From Nonomuraea turkmeniaca (GTDB lineage: Bacteria; Actinomycetota; Actinomycetes; Streptosporangiales; Streptosporangiaceae), in NCBI RefSeq assembly GCF_005889735.1, contig NZ_VCKY01000055.1, positions 1 to 49,523 of the forward strand: DNA of 49,523 bases. The letters run 5' to 3'. Below are positions 1-7,322 of the stretch, piece by piece. The notes beneath the pieces are model-generated. The model saw nothing but the letters and a program-made list of their open reading frames with translations, was not told the origin of the DNA and searched no databases. Numbering within the stretch: position 1 is the stretch's first letter; every line of letters begins with the position of its first letter. A program made the translations under genes and the position numbers.

Positions 1-606
1 CCCGGTCCCCGCGTACGCGATCACCCCGCCCCACGCGAAGACATCGGCAGCGGGCGTCAGCACCTCACCACGCACCTGCTCGGGCGCCATGAACGCAGGC
101 GTCCCGAGAATCGCCTGGCTGGCCAGGCTGTCGTTGTCCACAAGCTGAGCGATACCGAAGTCGATCACACGCGGCCCGAGCGGCGACAGCAGCACGTTGG
201 ACGGCTTCAGGTCACGATGGATCACCCCGGCCCCGTGGATGGCGCTCAGCGCGGTGGCGATCCCGACCGCCAGCGCCTCCAGGTTCCCACCCGACAAAGG
301 CCCTTGATCCCGTACGACCTCCGCCAGATCCGGCCCTTTCACATATTCGGTGACCAGGTACGCGACATCCCCGTCGATCCCAGCGTCGAGCACAGGTGCG
401 GTGCAGAACCTGGCCACCCGCCGCGCCGCCGCCACCTCCCGTTCGAACCGCCGCCGGAACGCCGGATCCCGGGCTAACGCCGGATTGATGACCTTGACCG
501 CGGCCAGGCCCCCGGTAGGCGTGGCCGCGAGATGCACCTCGCCCATGCCACCCCGGCCGAGCACACGCCGCAGCGTGTACCCGCCTATGACCCGATCACC
601 ATCCAT
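1..606 (-). CDS. Serine/threonine protein kinase, N-terminal part (cut by window edge)
   Basis: This is a Hanks-type protein kinase that phosphorylates Ser/Thr of target proteins using ATP. The 202 visible residues start at ATG 606 and run off the left edge in frame. The glycine loop GRGGMGEV is at residues 17-24, the ATP-anchoring Lys of AVKVI is K38, the catalytic loop HRDLKPSN carries D132, DFG is at 149-151, and the APEQ activation-loop end is at 174-177. The rest of the kinase and any membrane anchor or sensor domain lie outside the window. It follows the GlxA-type regulator by 21 bases on the same strand. Substrate unknown. Confidence 0.93.
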   Translation of the reverse strand, partial: MDGDRVIGGYTLRRVLGRGGMGEVHLAATPTGGLAAVKVINPALARDPAFRRRFEREVAAARRVARFCTAPVLDAGIDGDVAYLVTEYVKGPDLAEVVRDQGPLSGGNLEALAVGIATALSAIHGAGVIHRDLKPSNVLLSPLGPRVIDFGIAQLVDNDSLASQAILGTPAFMAPEQVRGEVLTPAADVFAWGGVIAYAGTG

Positions 607-627
607 CGCAGACACATTAGCCAGGTG

Positions 628-1596
628 TCACTTGGCGGCGGACGACTGCGTCAGGCGGTACCGCGACGGCGGGATGCCGTACCGGTCCATGAACGCCTGC
701 CGCAACGTCTCCGCCGTCCCGAACCCGCACCGCGCGGCGATCGCGGACATCGGCAACGACGTGGACACCAGCAGGTGGGCGGCGGCCTCGGTGCGGGCCT
801 GACGGACGTACCGCCCGGGCGTCAGCCTCATGTGCTTGAGGAACAGCCGGGTCAGGTGCCGCTCGCTGACCCCGGCCACCTCCGCCAGCGCGGCCGTGCC
901 GAGGTCCTCGGCGAGATGGGCGCCGATGTGGTCGACGGCCCGCTTGACCAGCCCGTCGGCGGGCGGCGGCGCGCTGACGAACATGCTCATCTGGGCCTGG
1001 TTGCCGGGCCGCTGCAGGTACGTGACGAGGTGCCGGGCCACCGTCCTGGCCAGCTCGGTACCGTTGTCCTCCTCGATGAAGGCCAGGGTGAGGTCGAGGG
1101 CGGCGGTGACGCCGGCCGAGGTGGCGACGTCGCCGTCGCGGATGAAGATCGGGTCCGGGTCCACGGCGACGCCGGGGTACCGGGCGGCCATGTCCTGGGC
1201 CTGCTCCCAGTGCGTGGTGGCACGCCGCCCGTCGAGCAGGCCGGCGGCGGCGAGGACGTACGCTCCGGTGCAGACGGACGCGACGCGCCGGCTCTCCCGG
1301 GCCAGCCGGCGGACGTGGGCGACGAGCAGCGGGTTGGCGGCGGCGTCCGCATGGCCGATGCCACCGGAGACGATGAGCGTGTCGAGCGGCCCGCTGACCC
1401 GCTCCAGGACGTCCTGGGCCTGGATGACCTGCGCGGTGCCGGTGGTGACGGCGTGGCCGCCGGGGGTGACCAGGCGCACCTGATAGGGCGGCGCCGCGCC
1501 GCGCCAGTTGGCCTCCTCCAGCGTCGAGATGACGCAGGCGAGGTCGAGCAGCGCGACCGCGTCGTACGCCACCACGACGACCCGTCGTACCTCCAT
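628..1596 (-). CDS. GlxA-family (DJ-1/PfpI + AraC HTH) transcriptional regulator
   Basis: A 322-residue regulator with two domains. An N-terminal DJ-1/PfpI (class I amidotransferase-like) fold covers about residues 1-190, with the nucleophile-elbow motif SVCTGAYVLAAAGLL. A C-terminal AraC/XylS double helix-turn-helix lies at about 220-315 and ends with GIPPSRYRL. The reading frame stays open far upstream, but ATG 1596 (MEVRRVVVV) begins exactly at the first beta strand, which fixes the start. It is divergent from the membrane protein at 1696 and the 99-base gap holds two dyads. Control of that neighbour, and of itself, is the obvious inference; the ligand is unknown. Confidence 0.92.
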   Translation of the reverse strand: MEVRRVVVVAYDAVALLDLACVISTLEEANWRGAAPPYQVRLVTPGGHAVTTGTAQVIQAQDVLERVSGPLDTLIVSGGIGHADAAANPLLVAHVRRLARESRRVASVCTGAYVLAAAGLLDGRRATTHWEQAQDMAARYPGVAVDPDPIFIRDGDVATSAGVTAALDLTLAFIEEDNGTELARTVARHLVTYLQRPGNQAQMSMFVSAPPPADGLVKRAVDHIGAHLAEDLGTAALAEVAGVSERHLTRLFLKHMRLTPGRYVRQARTEAAAHLLVSTSLPMSAIAARCGFGTAETLRQAFMDRYGIPPSRYRLTQSSAAK

Positions 1597-1636
1597 GCCC
1601 CGACTGTAGGTCCGAAGGACGAAGAACCCAAGTTTC

Positions 1637-1671
1637 CGGACACGTCCGGTCGCCCGCCTTGGCGGGCGACC
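1637..1671. promoter_or_regulatory. Two adjacent palindromes between divergent genes (candidate operator)
   Basis: A perfect dyad at 1648-1671 has 11-bp arms GGTCGCCCGCC and GGCGGGCGACC around TT. It abuts a second dyad at 1637-1650, CCGGAC-AC-GTCCGG. Both lie in the 99-base gap between the GlxA-type regulator (-) and a small membrane protein (+). The position suits an operator. The GC-rich perfect dyad could instead form a hairpin in the 5' leader of the + transcript. Confidence 0.5.
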
Positions 1672-1695
1672 ATGGTGTCCAGGACAGTCGGGCAC

Positions 1696-2103
1696 ATGAC
1701 GACAGCAGCATCGAAGCCGCGCCGCCGCTGGGGCAGGTTCGCGCTCCACTACCTCGAGATGATCATCGCGATGTTCGTCGGGATGTTCGCGCTCGGCGCG
1801 CTCCTCGACCTCCTCGGCCTCGGCTTCTCCCACAGCGAGTACCCGGAGCTGGGCTACCTGGTGATGGCGGTCAACATGTCCGTGGGCATGGCCGTGTGGA
1901 TGCGCATCCGCGGGCACGGCTGGGCCTCGACCCTGGAGATGTGCGCGGCCATGTTCGTCCCGATCGTGCCGCTCTTCCCGCTGTTGTGGCTCGGCGTGAT
2001 CGATGGCCACGTGCTCATGACGGTGGCGCACGTGGCGATGTTCCCGCTCATGCTGGCGGCGATGTTCCGCCGACTCGACGAGTACGCCGGTTGCGCCCAT
2101 TGA
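1696..2103 (+). CDS. Small four-helix integral membrane protein
   Basis: The 135-residue product has a basic N-terminus (KPRRRWGRF) and four hydrophobic segments at about 19-41, 51-70, 77-100 and 104-125, with several Met-rich stretches. ATG 1696 is preferred. An in-frame ATG at 1672 would add eight residues but overlaps the end of the palindrome. No catalytic motif is visible. I do not recognise a characterised family. Divergent placement next to a GlxA-type regulator suggests it is that regulator's target. Confidence 0.75.
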   Translation: MTTAASKPRRRWGRFALHYLEMIIAMFVGMFALGALLDLLGLGFSHSEYPELGYLVMAVNMSVGMAVWMRIRGHGWASTLEMCAAMFVPIVPLFPLLWLGVIDGHVLMTVAHVAMFPLMLAAMFRRLDEYAGCAH

Positions 2104-2126
2104 GGACGTTGCGGTGGCCGCTCCGG

Positions 2127-2966
2127 TTACGCCGCCGCGGCCCTGGCGGCGTCATGCGCACGCAGGAACCGCTCGAGCCCCGCCAGGTCGTCGGTGTTGA
2201 TGTGGTCCACGTCCGCCGCGATCAACTCCCGCCAGATCGTGTCCCTGGCCGGACCGGCCGCGTCCGGCGTGGCCCAGAACCTGACCCGCTGCCCGTCGCG
2301 ATGCGCGGTGGCCACGATCTGCCGCAGCTTGTCCCGCTCGGCGGCCGGCATCTCGCCCTCGCCGCGCCAGGTGAAGTGGTTCGTCCAGTTGTCGCTGATC
2401 AGCGGAATCAGGGCCGGGTCGCCCTGCCCGAGGTCGGACATGCGTCCGTCGTAGAAGGCGTGGCGCCGCTCCTGGGCGGCCATCAGCTCGCGCGGCCGGT
2501 CCCCGCTGATCACCACGGTCACCGCGCCGGGCTTCACCTTGCCCTTGTGGAAGCTCGTGAGCATCTTCCTGTACGACGCCAGCACCTTGTCGAGCTCGGT
2601 GTACGTGGCCGCGCCGTTGTTCTTGATGTCCACCAGGAGCTGGAGCTGCTGGCGGCTGCGCGGGAAGACATGCCCGTGGCCCTGGCGTACGCGCTGGGCC
2701 AGCGGGTCCAGGTAGAGGGACTGGAGCGTGCGCCCCGGCCGCAGGTCCTCGGGGTCGTGCCCGACGCGCAGCTCGCCCTCCACCAGGTAGATGTCCGCCT
2801 CGACGCTGGTGAACCCGTGGTCGAGGGCGTCCAGGAGCGGCCGTTCGTGCTCGTAGTCGTTGTGGGCGTGCGCCCGCGGCAGCGGCTCGGCGGCGGCCGT
2901 GGCAGGACCGGCCGTCAGCAGGACGGCTCCGGCAACGGCCAGCACGCCCAGGACTCGACGCAACAT
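2127..2966 (-). CDS. Secreted PI-PLC/GDPD-like phosphodiesterase (TIM barrel)
   Basis: A 279-residue exported protein. A signal peptide (MLRRVLGVLAVAGAVLLTAG, cleavage near ATAAAEP) precedes the motif HAHNDYEHERPLLDAL. Then follow SVEADIYLVEGELRVGHD and LVDIKN, the metal- and substrate-binding strands typical of the phospholipase C / glycerophosphodiester phosphodiesterase barrel, in the AIM6-like subgroup. An AAGGAG ribosome site lies five bases before ATG 2966. It probably hydrolyses phosphodiesters outside the cell, but substrate is unassigned. Monocistronic by spacing. Confidence 0.85.
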   Translation of the reverse strand: MLRRVLGVLAVAGAVLLTAGPATAAAEPLPRAHAHNDYEHERPLLDALDHGFTSVEADIYLVEGELRVGHDPEDLRPGRTLQSLYLDPLAQRVRQGHGHVFPRSRQQLQLLVDIKNNGAATYTELDKVLASYRKMLTSFHKGKVKPGAVTVVISGDRPRELMAAQERRHAFYDGRMSDLGQGDPALIPLISDNWTNHFTWRGEGEMPAAERDKLRQIVATAHRDGQRVRFWATPDAAGPARDTIWRELIAADVDHINTDDLAGLERFLRAHDAARAAAA

Positions 2967-3080
2967 CGCATCTCCTTACGAGGTCAGGGATGCCGGTAAG
3001 GCTATTTGCGTCAGATGTGACAGAAGTGAAGTTCAGCCGAATTCGTGGTCACCGGCGCGAGCCGGCCCGCCGTGACCGAG

Positions 3081-3680
3081 CTACCGGTCGGGCAACGCCC
3101 GCGCCCTGATCTCGCCGAGCGTGGTGCGGCTGGCCCTGATGTCGGAGATCAACACGTACGAGACCAGCAGCAACCCCAGGCAAAGGGCGTCGGCCGCCCA
3201 CCAGGGGATCTCGGCGAGCAGCAGGTTGCCGTCGCGGTCGCTCAGTGACCTGATCACCATCGTGACCCCGGCCACCACTAAGGTGACCAGCAGCCAGCTC
3301 CGCAGGCGCGGCAGATTCCCCTTGTTCCACAGCCGGATACGCCAGCTCATGAACACGGCGAGCACCCCGAGCAGGGCACAGAACCCGATCAGCCACCACG
3401 GCAGGGCGAAGGCCGTCTGATCGGCGATCTGCCGCTGCGTGACACGCAGCTCGGCCTCGGCCTTCCGCTGGGCCTCGACGGCGGCGTCGAGCTGCTTCCG
3501 CAGCTGCGCCACGCTCTTCTCCTGACGCGTCAGCGGCGAGGACACCTCCGTCGGCAACATCCGCGCCACCACGGTCAGCATGATCGCCACGAACGACAAC
3601 GCCAGCACGATGGCCATGAAGAGGTCGATGAAGCGCAGGTCCAGCGGCGGCGCGAACGACCTGACGGGCCGCTTCCTCAC
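3081..3680 (-). CDS. Four-helix membrane protein with ExbD/MotB-like Asp helix and coiled coil
   Basis: The 199-residue partner of the upstream MotA/TolQ/ExbB homologue starts at GTG 3680 and overlaps that gene's stop by four bases (GTGA), so the two are translationally coupled. Residues 12-34 read PLDLRFIDLFMAIVLAL and onward. D19 sits near the cytoplasmic end of the first helix, as the proton-carrying Asp does in the FIDV stretch of ExbD/TolR. A charged coiled coil (about 49-86, RKQLDAAVEAQRKAEAELR) follows, then three more helices at about 93-112, 127-145 and 157-178. ExbD, TolR and MotB have one helix and a periplasmic domain, so this layout is unusual. Function inferred only from the pair. 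Confidence 0.75.
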   Translation of the reverse strand: MRKRPVRSFAPPLDLRFIDLFMAIVLALSFVAIMLTVVARMLPTEVSSPLTRQEKSVAQLRKQLDAAVEAQRKAEAELRVTQRQIADQTAFALPWWLIGFCALLGVLAVFMSWRIRLWNKGNLPRLRSWLLVTLVVAGVTMVIRSLSDRDGNLLLAEIPWWAADALCLGLLLVSYVLISDIRASRTTLGEIRARALPDR

Positions 3681-4540
3681 GGCTCCCTCACCAGGGTGTA
3701 CTTCTGCGGCCGGCTCTCCACGGCGCTCAGCCGCTCCACCGCGGTACGCAGCGCGTCCAGCCCCTTGACGAGCTCCTCGGTCCTACCCCTGGACTGCGCC
3801 AGCTCCTGGGTGAGCCCGTGCATGGCCGGAGCCGACTCCTTCGCGGGCAGGCGCGCGATATAGATGAGGAACACCTCGTCGGCGGCCGCGACGCCGGCTC
3901 GCTCCGCCCGCTCGACCAGCGCCATCGCACCGAACGCCAGCACGCTCAGGAACAACGCGATCAGGGTGACGCCGAACGCGGACGCCAGCTCCGGCAGCAC
4001 GTGCTGCTTGAGCGCGGCGATCAGCACCCCAGGGTCCGCCTGGTTGTCCAGGGCGTTCGAGAACGAGTTGACCATCGCGCCCATCGTCAGCGCCGTGCCG
4101 ATGAACCCGAAGACCGGCAGCGCCCAGATGAGCGCGTGGTCGAGGTGATGCTTGTTGGCCATCTCGGTCTCGTCAAGCGCGGACCGGGCGCTCAACACCG
4201 CCTCGCAGTCGTTCCCCGCCTCGGCCGCCTCCTTGAACAGCCTCAGCCGCCGCCCCACCAGCGTGTCCTCGGTCGGCTTCACCGTCTGAACGTTCGCCAC
4301 GGCTCGCGCCGTCGCGGCGTTCTCCCGCCGGATGTCCGGCGCGGCCCTGGCGATCCTGAGAACGGCGGTCAGGAACACCACGATGATGAGCGTGACCACC
4401 AGCTCAGCGGCCGCCGGCGCCGTGGTCGCACCCACGGACACCAGCAAGGCTTCCACCACACCGGCCACCAAGAGCACCGCTGAGACGATCAGTCCCACCA
4501 CGGGTGCGAACAGCGAATGCCGCCAATCGTACCTTGACAC
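3677..4540 (-). CDS. MotA/TolQ/ExbB proton-channel family protein
   Basis: A 287-residue membrane protein with four helices at about 11-35, 45-63, 136-159 and 185-208. A 70-residue cytoplasmic loop lies between helices 2 and 3, and a 75-residue, partly coiled C-terminal tail follows. Helix 3 carries LPVFGFIGTALTMG, matching the family's P-x-x-G-x-x-GT signature. Helix 4 carries ELASAFGVTLIALFLS, equivalent to the family's small-residue channel helix. The start is GTG 4540 with only a weak ribosome site. In characterised members five such subunits surround two Asp-helix subunits and convert ion flow into motion. Nothing nearby encodes a flagellum, TonB or an outer-membrane partner. Confidence 0.85.
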   Translation of the reverse strand: MSRYDWRHSLFAPVVGLIVSAVLLVAGVVEALLVSVGATTAPAAAELVVTLIIVVFLTAVLRIARAAPDIRRENAATARAVANVQTVKPTEDTLVGRRLRLFKEAAEAGNDCEAVLSARSALDETEMANKHHLDHALIWALPVFGFIGTALTMGAMVNSFSNALDNQADPGVLIAALKQHVLPELASAFGVTLIALFLSVLAFGAMALVERAERAGVAAADEVFLIYIARLPAKESAPAMHGLTQELAQSRGRTEELVKGLDALRTAVERLSAVESRPQKYTLVREP

Positions 4541-4659
4541 GCTTCAACCCCATCAGCCACACCAGTTGTCAAAGGACAACCTAAGCACACGTAGAGCAAT
4601 CATTGGTGACAGTGAGGACTCAATGTACGGCGAATCGCACCACAGTGGGCAGTGATGAG

Positions 4660-4980
4660 CAGAGTTCGGCGGAGGTGACCACGAGCAAGGACTACCGCAA
4701 CTCCAGCGGCTACGTGCTCTCGAGCCCCGAGTACCTGACCGCGTTCCAAGGCGCCGCCGGCAGCCGACCCGCCGCCGCGAGATCGTCGACCACGCCTACG
4801 ACCAGGCCAAGGGGCGCGGGCGTCGGCACCATCGCCAAGTGGGACGGCACCGCCGTCAAGGAGATCCTCCGCGCGGAGGGCACCTACTCCAACAACTCCA
4901 CCAAAGGGACGCCGACCCTCCAGACCGACCTGTACGGAGACTGGCGCAAGGAGATCATCTGGCGGCCCGGGACAGCACCC
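4660..4980 (+). pseudogene. Rhamnogalacturonan lyase (PL11) remnant
   Basis: Two conserved blocks of family-11 rhamnogalacturonan lyases survive with most of the gene missing. About 4681-4770 encodes KDYRNSSGYVLSSPEYLTAF. About 4830-4974 encodes GTIAKWDGTAVKEILRA, then TYSNNSTKGTPTLQTDLYGD and WRKEIIWR. Between them the reading frame changes: EIVDHAYDQAKGRG is readable only in another frame. A full enzyme is about 600 residues or more with a signal peptide. The remainder of 4541-5151 shows no other gene. Confidence 0.75.
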
Positions 4981-5151
4981 AGCTGCGCCGGCTTGGTTTC
5001 AGGCTCGTTTCATCCGGCCGGCCTGGCCTCACCAGGTTGTCCCTGGTAAGGGCCCACGTCGGTGTACGGCGCCAAATCGGATCTTGCGCTGCCCGGGCAA
5101 GCGCTCGTTACATAGGCGTGATGCCGCGGCCGGCCGTTGTGAAGGAGTACT

Positions 5152-6258
5152 GTGCGACCCGTACGTGTGACCGCAGCAATAACCGCGTTGGTGGGCACGA
5201 TGCTGCTGCCCGGCGCCGCCGACGCCGCTGTGGCGCCGGCATCCGGCGTCATGGCCAAAGCGCACACCGCCGGACGCGTCAAGGTCGCCGAGGCCTCGGT
5301 TCAGTACAGCTGGCCCGGCGTCTCTTTCGAAGGCCGCTTCCGCGGCACCGGCGTAGGGATCGTCCTCAACGACTCCGACAACGACTACGACGTCGAAGTG
5401 GACGGTACGACCGTCGCCACCCTCGTAACCCCTGGCCGGACCACGTACTGGGTCAACGGCCTCACCCCCGGCGTCCACCGCGTGCGGCTCGTCAAACGTA
5501 CGGAGAGCCCGTGGGCCACGAGCGCCTTCGGCGGCTTCGTCGCCGCCCCGGGCGGCGCCATCCTGCACAAGCCCCCCGCGCGGCACCGGCAGATCGAGTT
5601 CATCGGCGACTCCTTCACCGTCGGCTACGGCAACCGCTCCGGTAGCCGCGACTGCACCAACGACCAGCTCCACCGGACCACCGACGCCAACCTGAGCTTC
5701 GGCGCTCTCACCGCGCGCCGCCTGAACGCCGACTACCAGATCAACGCCTTCTCCGGCCTCGGCATGGTGCGCAACTACAACGGCAGCAACCCCCAGGTCG
5801 ACTACCGCACCTACTACGACCGAGCGCTGCTGGCCGTCGACGGCGACGTCTGGCAGAACCCGGGCACCTGGCGACCGCAACTTGTCGTGGTCGGCTTGGG
5901 CATCAACGACTTCTCCACCGCCATCAACCCAGGCGAGCAGTGGACCCCGGACACCCTGGTAGCCGCCTACCGCACCGCCTACCACGCCTTCCTCGACAAA
6001 CTCCGCGCCCAGTACGGCCCCCGCACGACCATCGTGGTCAGCGCCACCTACCTGTCCAACACCACCGTGTACGCCGAACTCGCCGAGCAGATCGTCCAGG
6101 AGCGCAACGACAACGGCGACAACCGGATCCGCTACTGGTACTACAGCAATGCCGGCCTGGACTACATGGGCTGCCACTGGCACCCCTCCGCCCACGACCA
6201 CCAGATCATCGCCGACCGGCTCGGCGACTTCATCGCCACTCTTCCCTTGCGCTGGTAG
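5152..6258 (+). CDS. Secreted SGNH/GDSL esterase, carbohydrate esterase family 2-like
   Basis: A 368-residue secreted esterase likely to remove acetyl groups from polysaccharides. Start GTG 5152 follows GAAGGAG by four bases. A signal peptide ends near AADAA (residue 26). A jelly-roll N-terminal domain (about 40-140) precedes the SGNH hydrolase domain. Key residues are the IEFIGDSFTVGYG block with nucleophile S154, the GLGINDF block, and GCHWHPSAHDH with catalytic H344. The residue before WHP is His342 where many members have Asp; CE2 enzymes can act with a Ser-His dyad. It lies just after the pectin-lyase remnant, consistent with a former plant-polysaccharide locus. Confidence 0.9.
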   Translation: MRPVRVTAAITALVGTMLLPGAADAAVAPASGVMAKAHTAGRVKVAEASVQYSWPGVSFEGRFRGTGVGIVLNDSDNDYDVEVDGTTVATLVTPGRTTYWVNGLTPGVHRVRLVKRTESPWATSAFGGFVAAPGGAILHKPPARHRQIEFIGDSFTVGYGNRSGSRDCTNDQLHRTTDANLSFGALTARRLNADYQINAFSGLGMVRNYNGSNPQVDYRTYYDRALLAVDGDVWQNPGTWRPQLVVVGLGINDFSTAINPGEQWTPDTLVAAYRTAYHAFLDKLRAQYGPRTTIVVSATYLSNTTVYAELAEQIVQERNDNGDNRIRYWYYSNAGLDYMGCHWHPSAHDHQIIADRLGDFIATLPLRW

Positions 6259-6324
6259 CTCGCGACCGAGCCCTACGCCCCGCTGCGGCCCGAAGATCCC
6301 GAGTCGGTCCACCTGAACGCAGAA

Positions 6325-6350
6325 CGGCGGTGTCCACAAGGACACCGCCG
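6325..6350 (+). terminator. Hairpin after the SGNH esterase gene
   Basis: Perfect 11-bp stem CGGCGGTGTCC / GGACACCGCCG with an ACAA loop, 67 bases past the esterase stop. No T-run follows, so it is a typical GC-rich actinomycete terminator candidate. Confidence 0.6.
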
Positions 6351-6420
6351 CTGATGACGTGAGATCAGGCAGTGCCTCGTCGCGCATTCGGCTGCCTTCG
6401 CAACGGCATGTGCCTAGACA

Positions 6421-6451
6421 TAAGAAAACCCGGCCCACAAGGAAGCCGGGT
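6421..6451 (-). terminator. Intrinsic terminator reading leftward
   Basis: On the minus strand the stem ACCCGGC / GCCGGGT (ten-base loop) is followed by TTTTCTTA. This is one of the few hairpins in the window with a real T-tract. It ends a leftward transcript coming from the ssrA side. Confidence 0.7.
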
Positions 6452-6607
6452 GGTACGTGTTTCAGCCCATCAGCCGCTCCCAGAACACGCGGCCGATCGG
6501 GGTCTCCGGCCTGGAGGCCGGGTGTAAGCGCCGACGGTCACGGGCACCTGACTCGAACATGACGACAAGCCTGCCAGGGTGGACCGCTCGGCAACCGACA
6601 CAACAAC
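6452..6607 (-). other. Unassigned leftward-transcribed stretch between ssrA and a T-tract terminator
   Basis: This 156-base stretch lies between two leftward hairpins. A minus-strand reading frame ending RPETPIGRVFWERLMG crosses it but has no clear start. It also contains tRNA-like words (GGTTGCCGAGCGG and, 36 bases later, GTTCGAGTC) that do not fold into a cloverleaf. It may be ssrA trailer sequence, a small RNA or the remnant of an element inserted at the tmRNA 3' end. No function assigned. Confidence 0.25.
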
Positions 6608-6643
6608 ACGAAACGGCCGATGTCACGACATCGGCCGTTTCGT
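6608..6643 (-). terminator. 17-bp perfect hairpin just downstream of tmRNA
   Basis: ACGAAACGGCCGATGTC pairs perfectly with its complement across two bases. It begins four bases past the end of the tmRNA. It probably terminates ssrA or stabilises the precursor 3' end; no T-tract follows. Confidence 0.6.
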
Positions 6644-6647
6644 TATA

Positions 6648-7030
6648 GGTGGAGGTGGCGGGAATCGAACCCGCGTCCTTCAACCCCAAGTCAGGGCTTC
6701 TCCGGGCGCAGCCTGCTGTGCTTTTCTCAGCCCCGGCGATCACGCAGGCGAGTCGCCGACGGGCTCAGCCACTGTTTGGTTTCCCGCTCTCCCCCGTGGC
6801 CGGGTCGAGCGGTTGAGCCTTCTAACGATGCCAGACACCGGGCCGAAGGCACTCCCGGGCTGACAGTGGTTTCGCTACTTAGGCAGCGAGGCCCAGGGAA
6901 TCCTGGGCTACCACAGTGCGCTTGGAATTGGCACTTGTTGTTTGCGGTCACAGGATTAACGAGGTTATGTCCGCAGTCCTCGGCCCGCTTCACCTGGCTT
7001 GCAAGATCGAAGTCGAAGCCAGTCACCCCC
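6648..7030 (-). ncRNA. ssrA: Transfer-messenger RNA (tmRNA)
   Basis: This RNA rescues stalled ribosomes together with SmpB and tags the unfinished protein for proteolysis. The 5' end GGGGGTG (7030-7024) pairs with CACCTCC next to discriminator A at 6650, allowing one G-U pair. The T-arm GGTTCGATTCC and the 3' tRNA-like half are intact. Only CC, not CCA, is encoded after the discriminator. The internal tag frame at 6932-6879 reads ANSKRTVVAQDSLGLAA and stops at TAA. The smpB gene lies 2.2 kb upstream on the same strand. Confidence 0.96.
6879..6932 (-). other. tmRNA proteolysis-tag reading frame
   Basis: Resume codon GCC 6932-6930; 17 codons then TAA 6881-6879. The peptide ANSKRTVVAQDSLGLAA keeps the actinobacterial start (compare Streptomyces ANTKRDSSQQAFALAA) and the protease-recognised LAA end, but has LGLAA in place of the common ALAA. 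Confidence 0.85.
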
Positions 7031-7125
7031 TGTGCAGTTGTCAACACGCCCTCCGCCGGAAGGCGAGCAACATGAATGTACAGGGGACAACGCCCTCAAC
7101 GCCAACTTAATTCCCCATGGCGAAA

Positions 7126-7164
7126 CCCCCGGGAGCGTGGCACAGTCGCACGCGCTCCCGGGGG
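7126..7164 (-). terminator. Terminator hairpin between the PBP-like lipoprotein gene and ssrA
   Basis: Perfect 12-bp stem CCCCCGGGAGCG / CGCTCCCGGGGG with a 15-base loop. It separates the leftward ftsE-ftsX-smpB-lipoprotein transcript from ssrA. The rest of 7031-7322 shows no gene and must hold the ssrA promoter; TACATT at 7080-7075 is a possible -10 box. Confidence 0.65.
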
Positions 7165-7322
7165 CCGACCGGCAGGGTCGAGCCGGTCCGGACGGCAGGA
7201 CTTCCCCCGAGATGAAGTCCTGATCTCATCACGGCGACTGGATCCGCAACCCCCCGAGCGGGCCCAGTCATTCAGTAAGACGCCACCACGCGCCCTGATG
7301 GTTGCTCAGGGTTGCGACTATT

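Noticed and set aside
532..2103. Long + strand frame running from the kinase region into the membrane protein
   Set aside because: Its first 390 codons are antisense to the kinase and GlxA genes. Only the part from ATG 1696 looks like a real protein.
3081..4540. Zorya (ZorA/ZorB) antiphage system
   Set aside because: The MotA-like gene is present, but the partner lacks an OmpA-like peptidoglycan-binding domain and no ZorC/ZorD/ZorE-like gene is near.
6530..6605. tRNA-like boxes GGTTGCCGAGCGG and GTTCGAGTC on the minus strand
   Set aside because: The T-arm has only about three pairs, and no acceptor or anticodon stem can be drawn. Not called as a tRNA.
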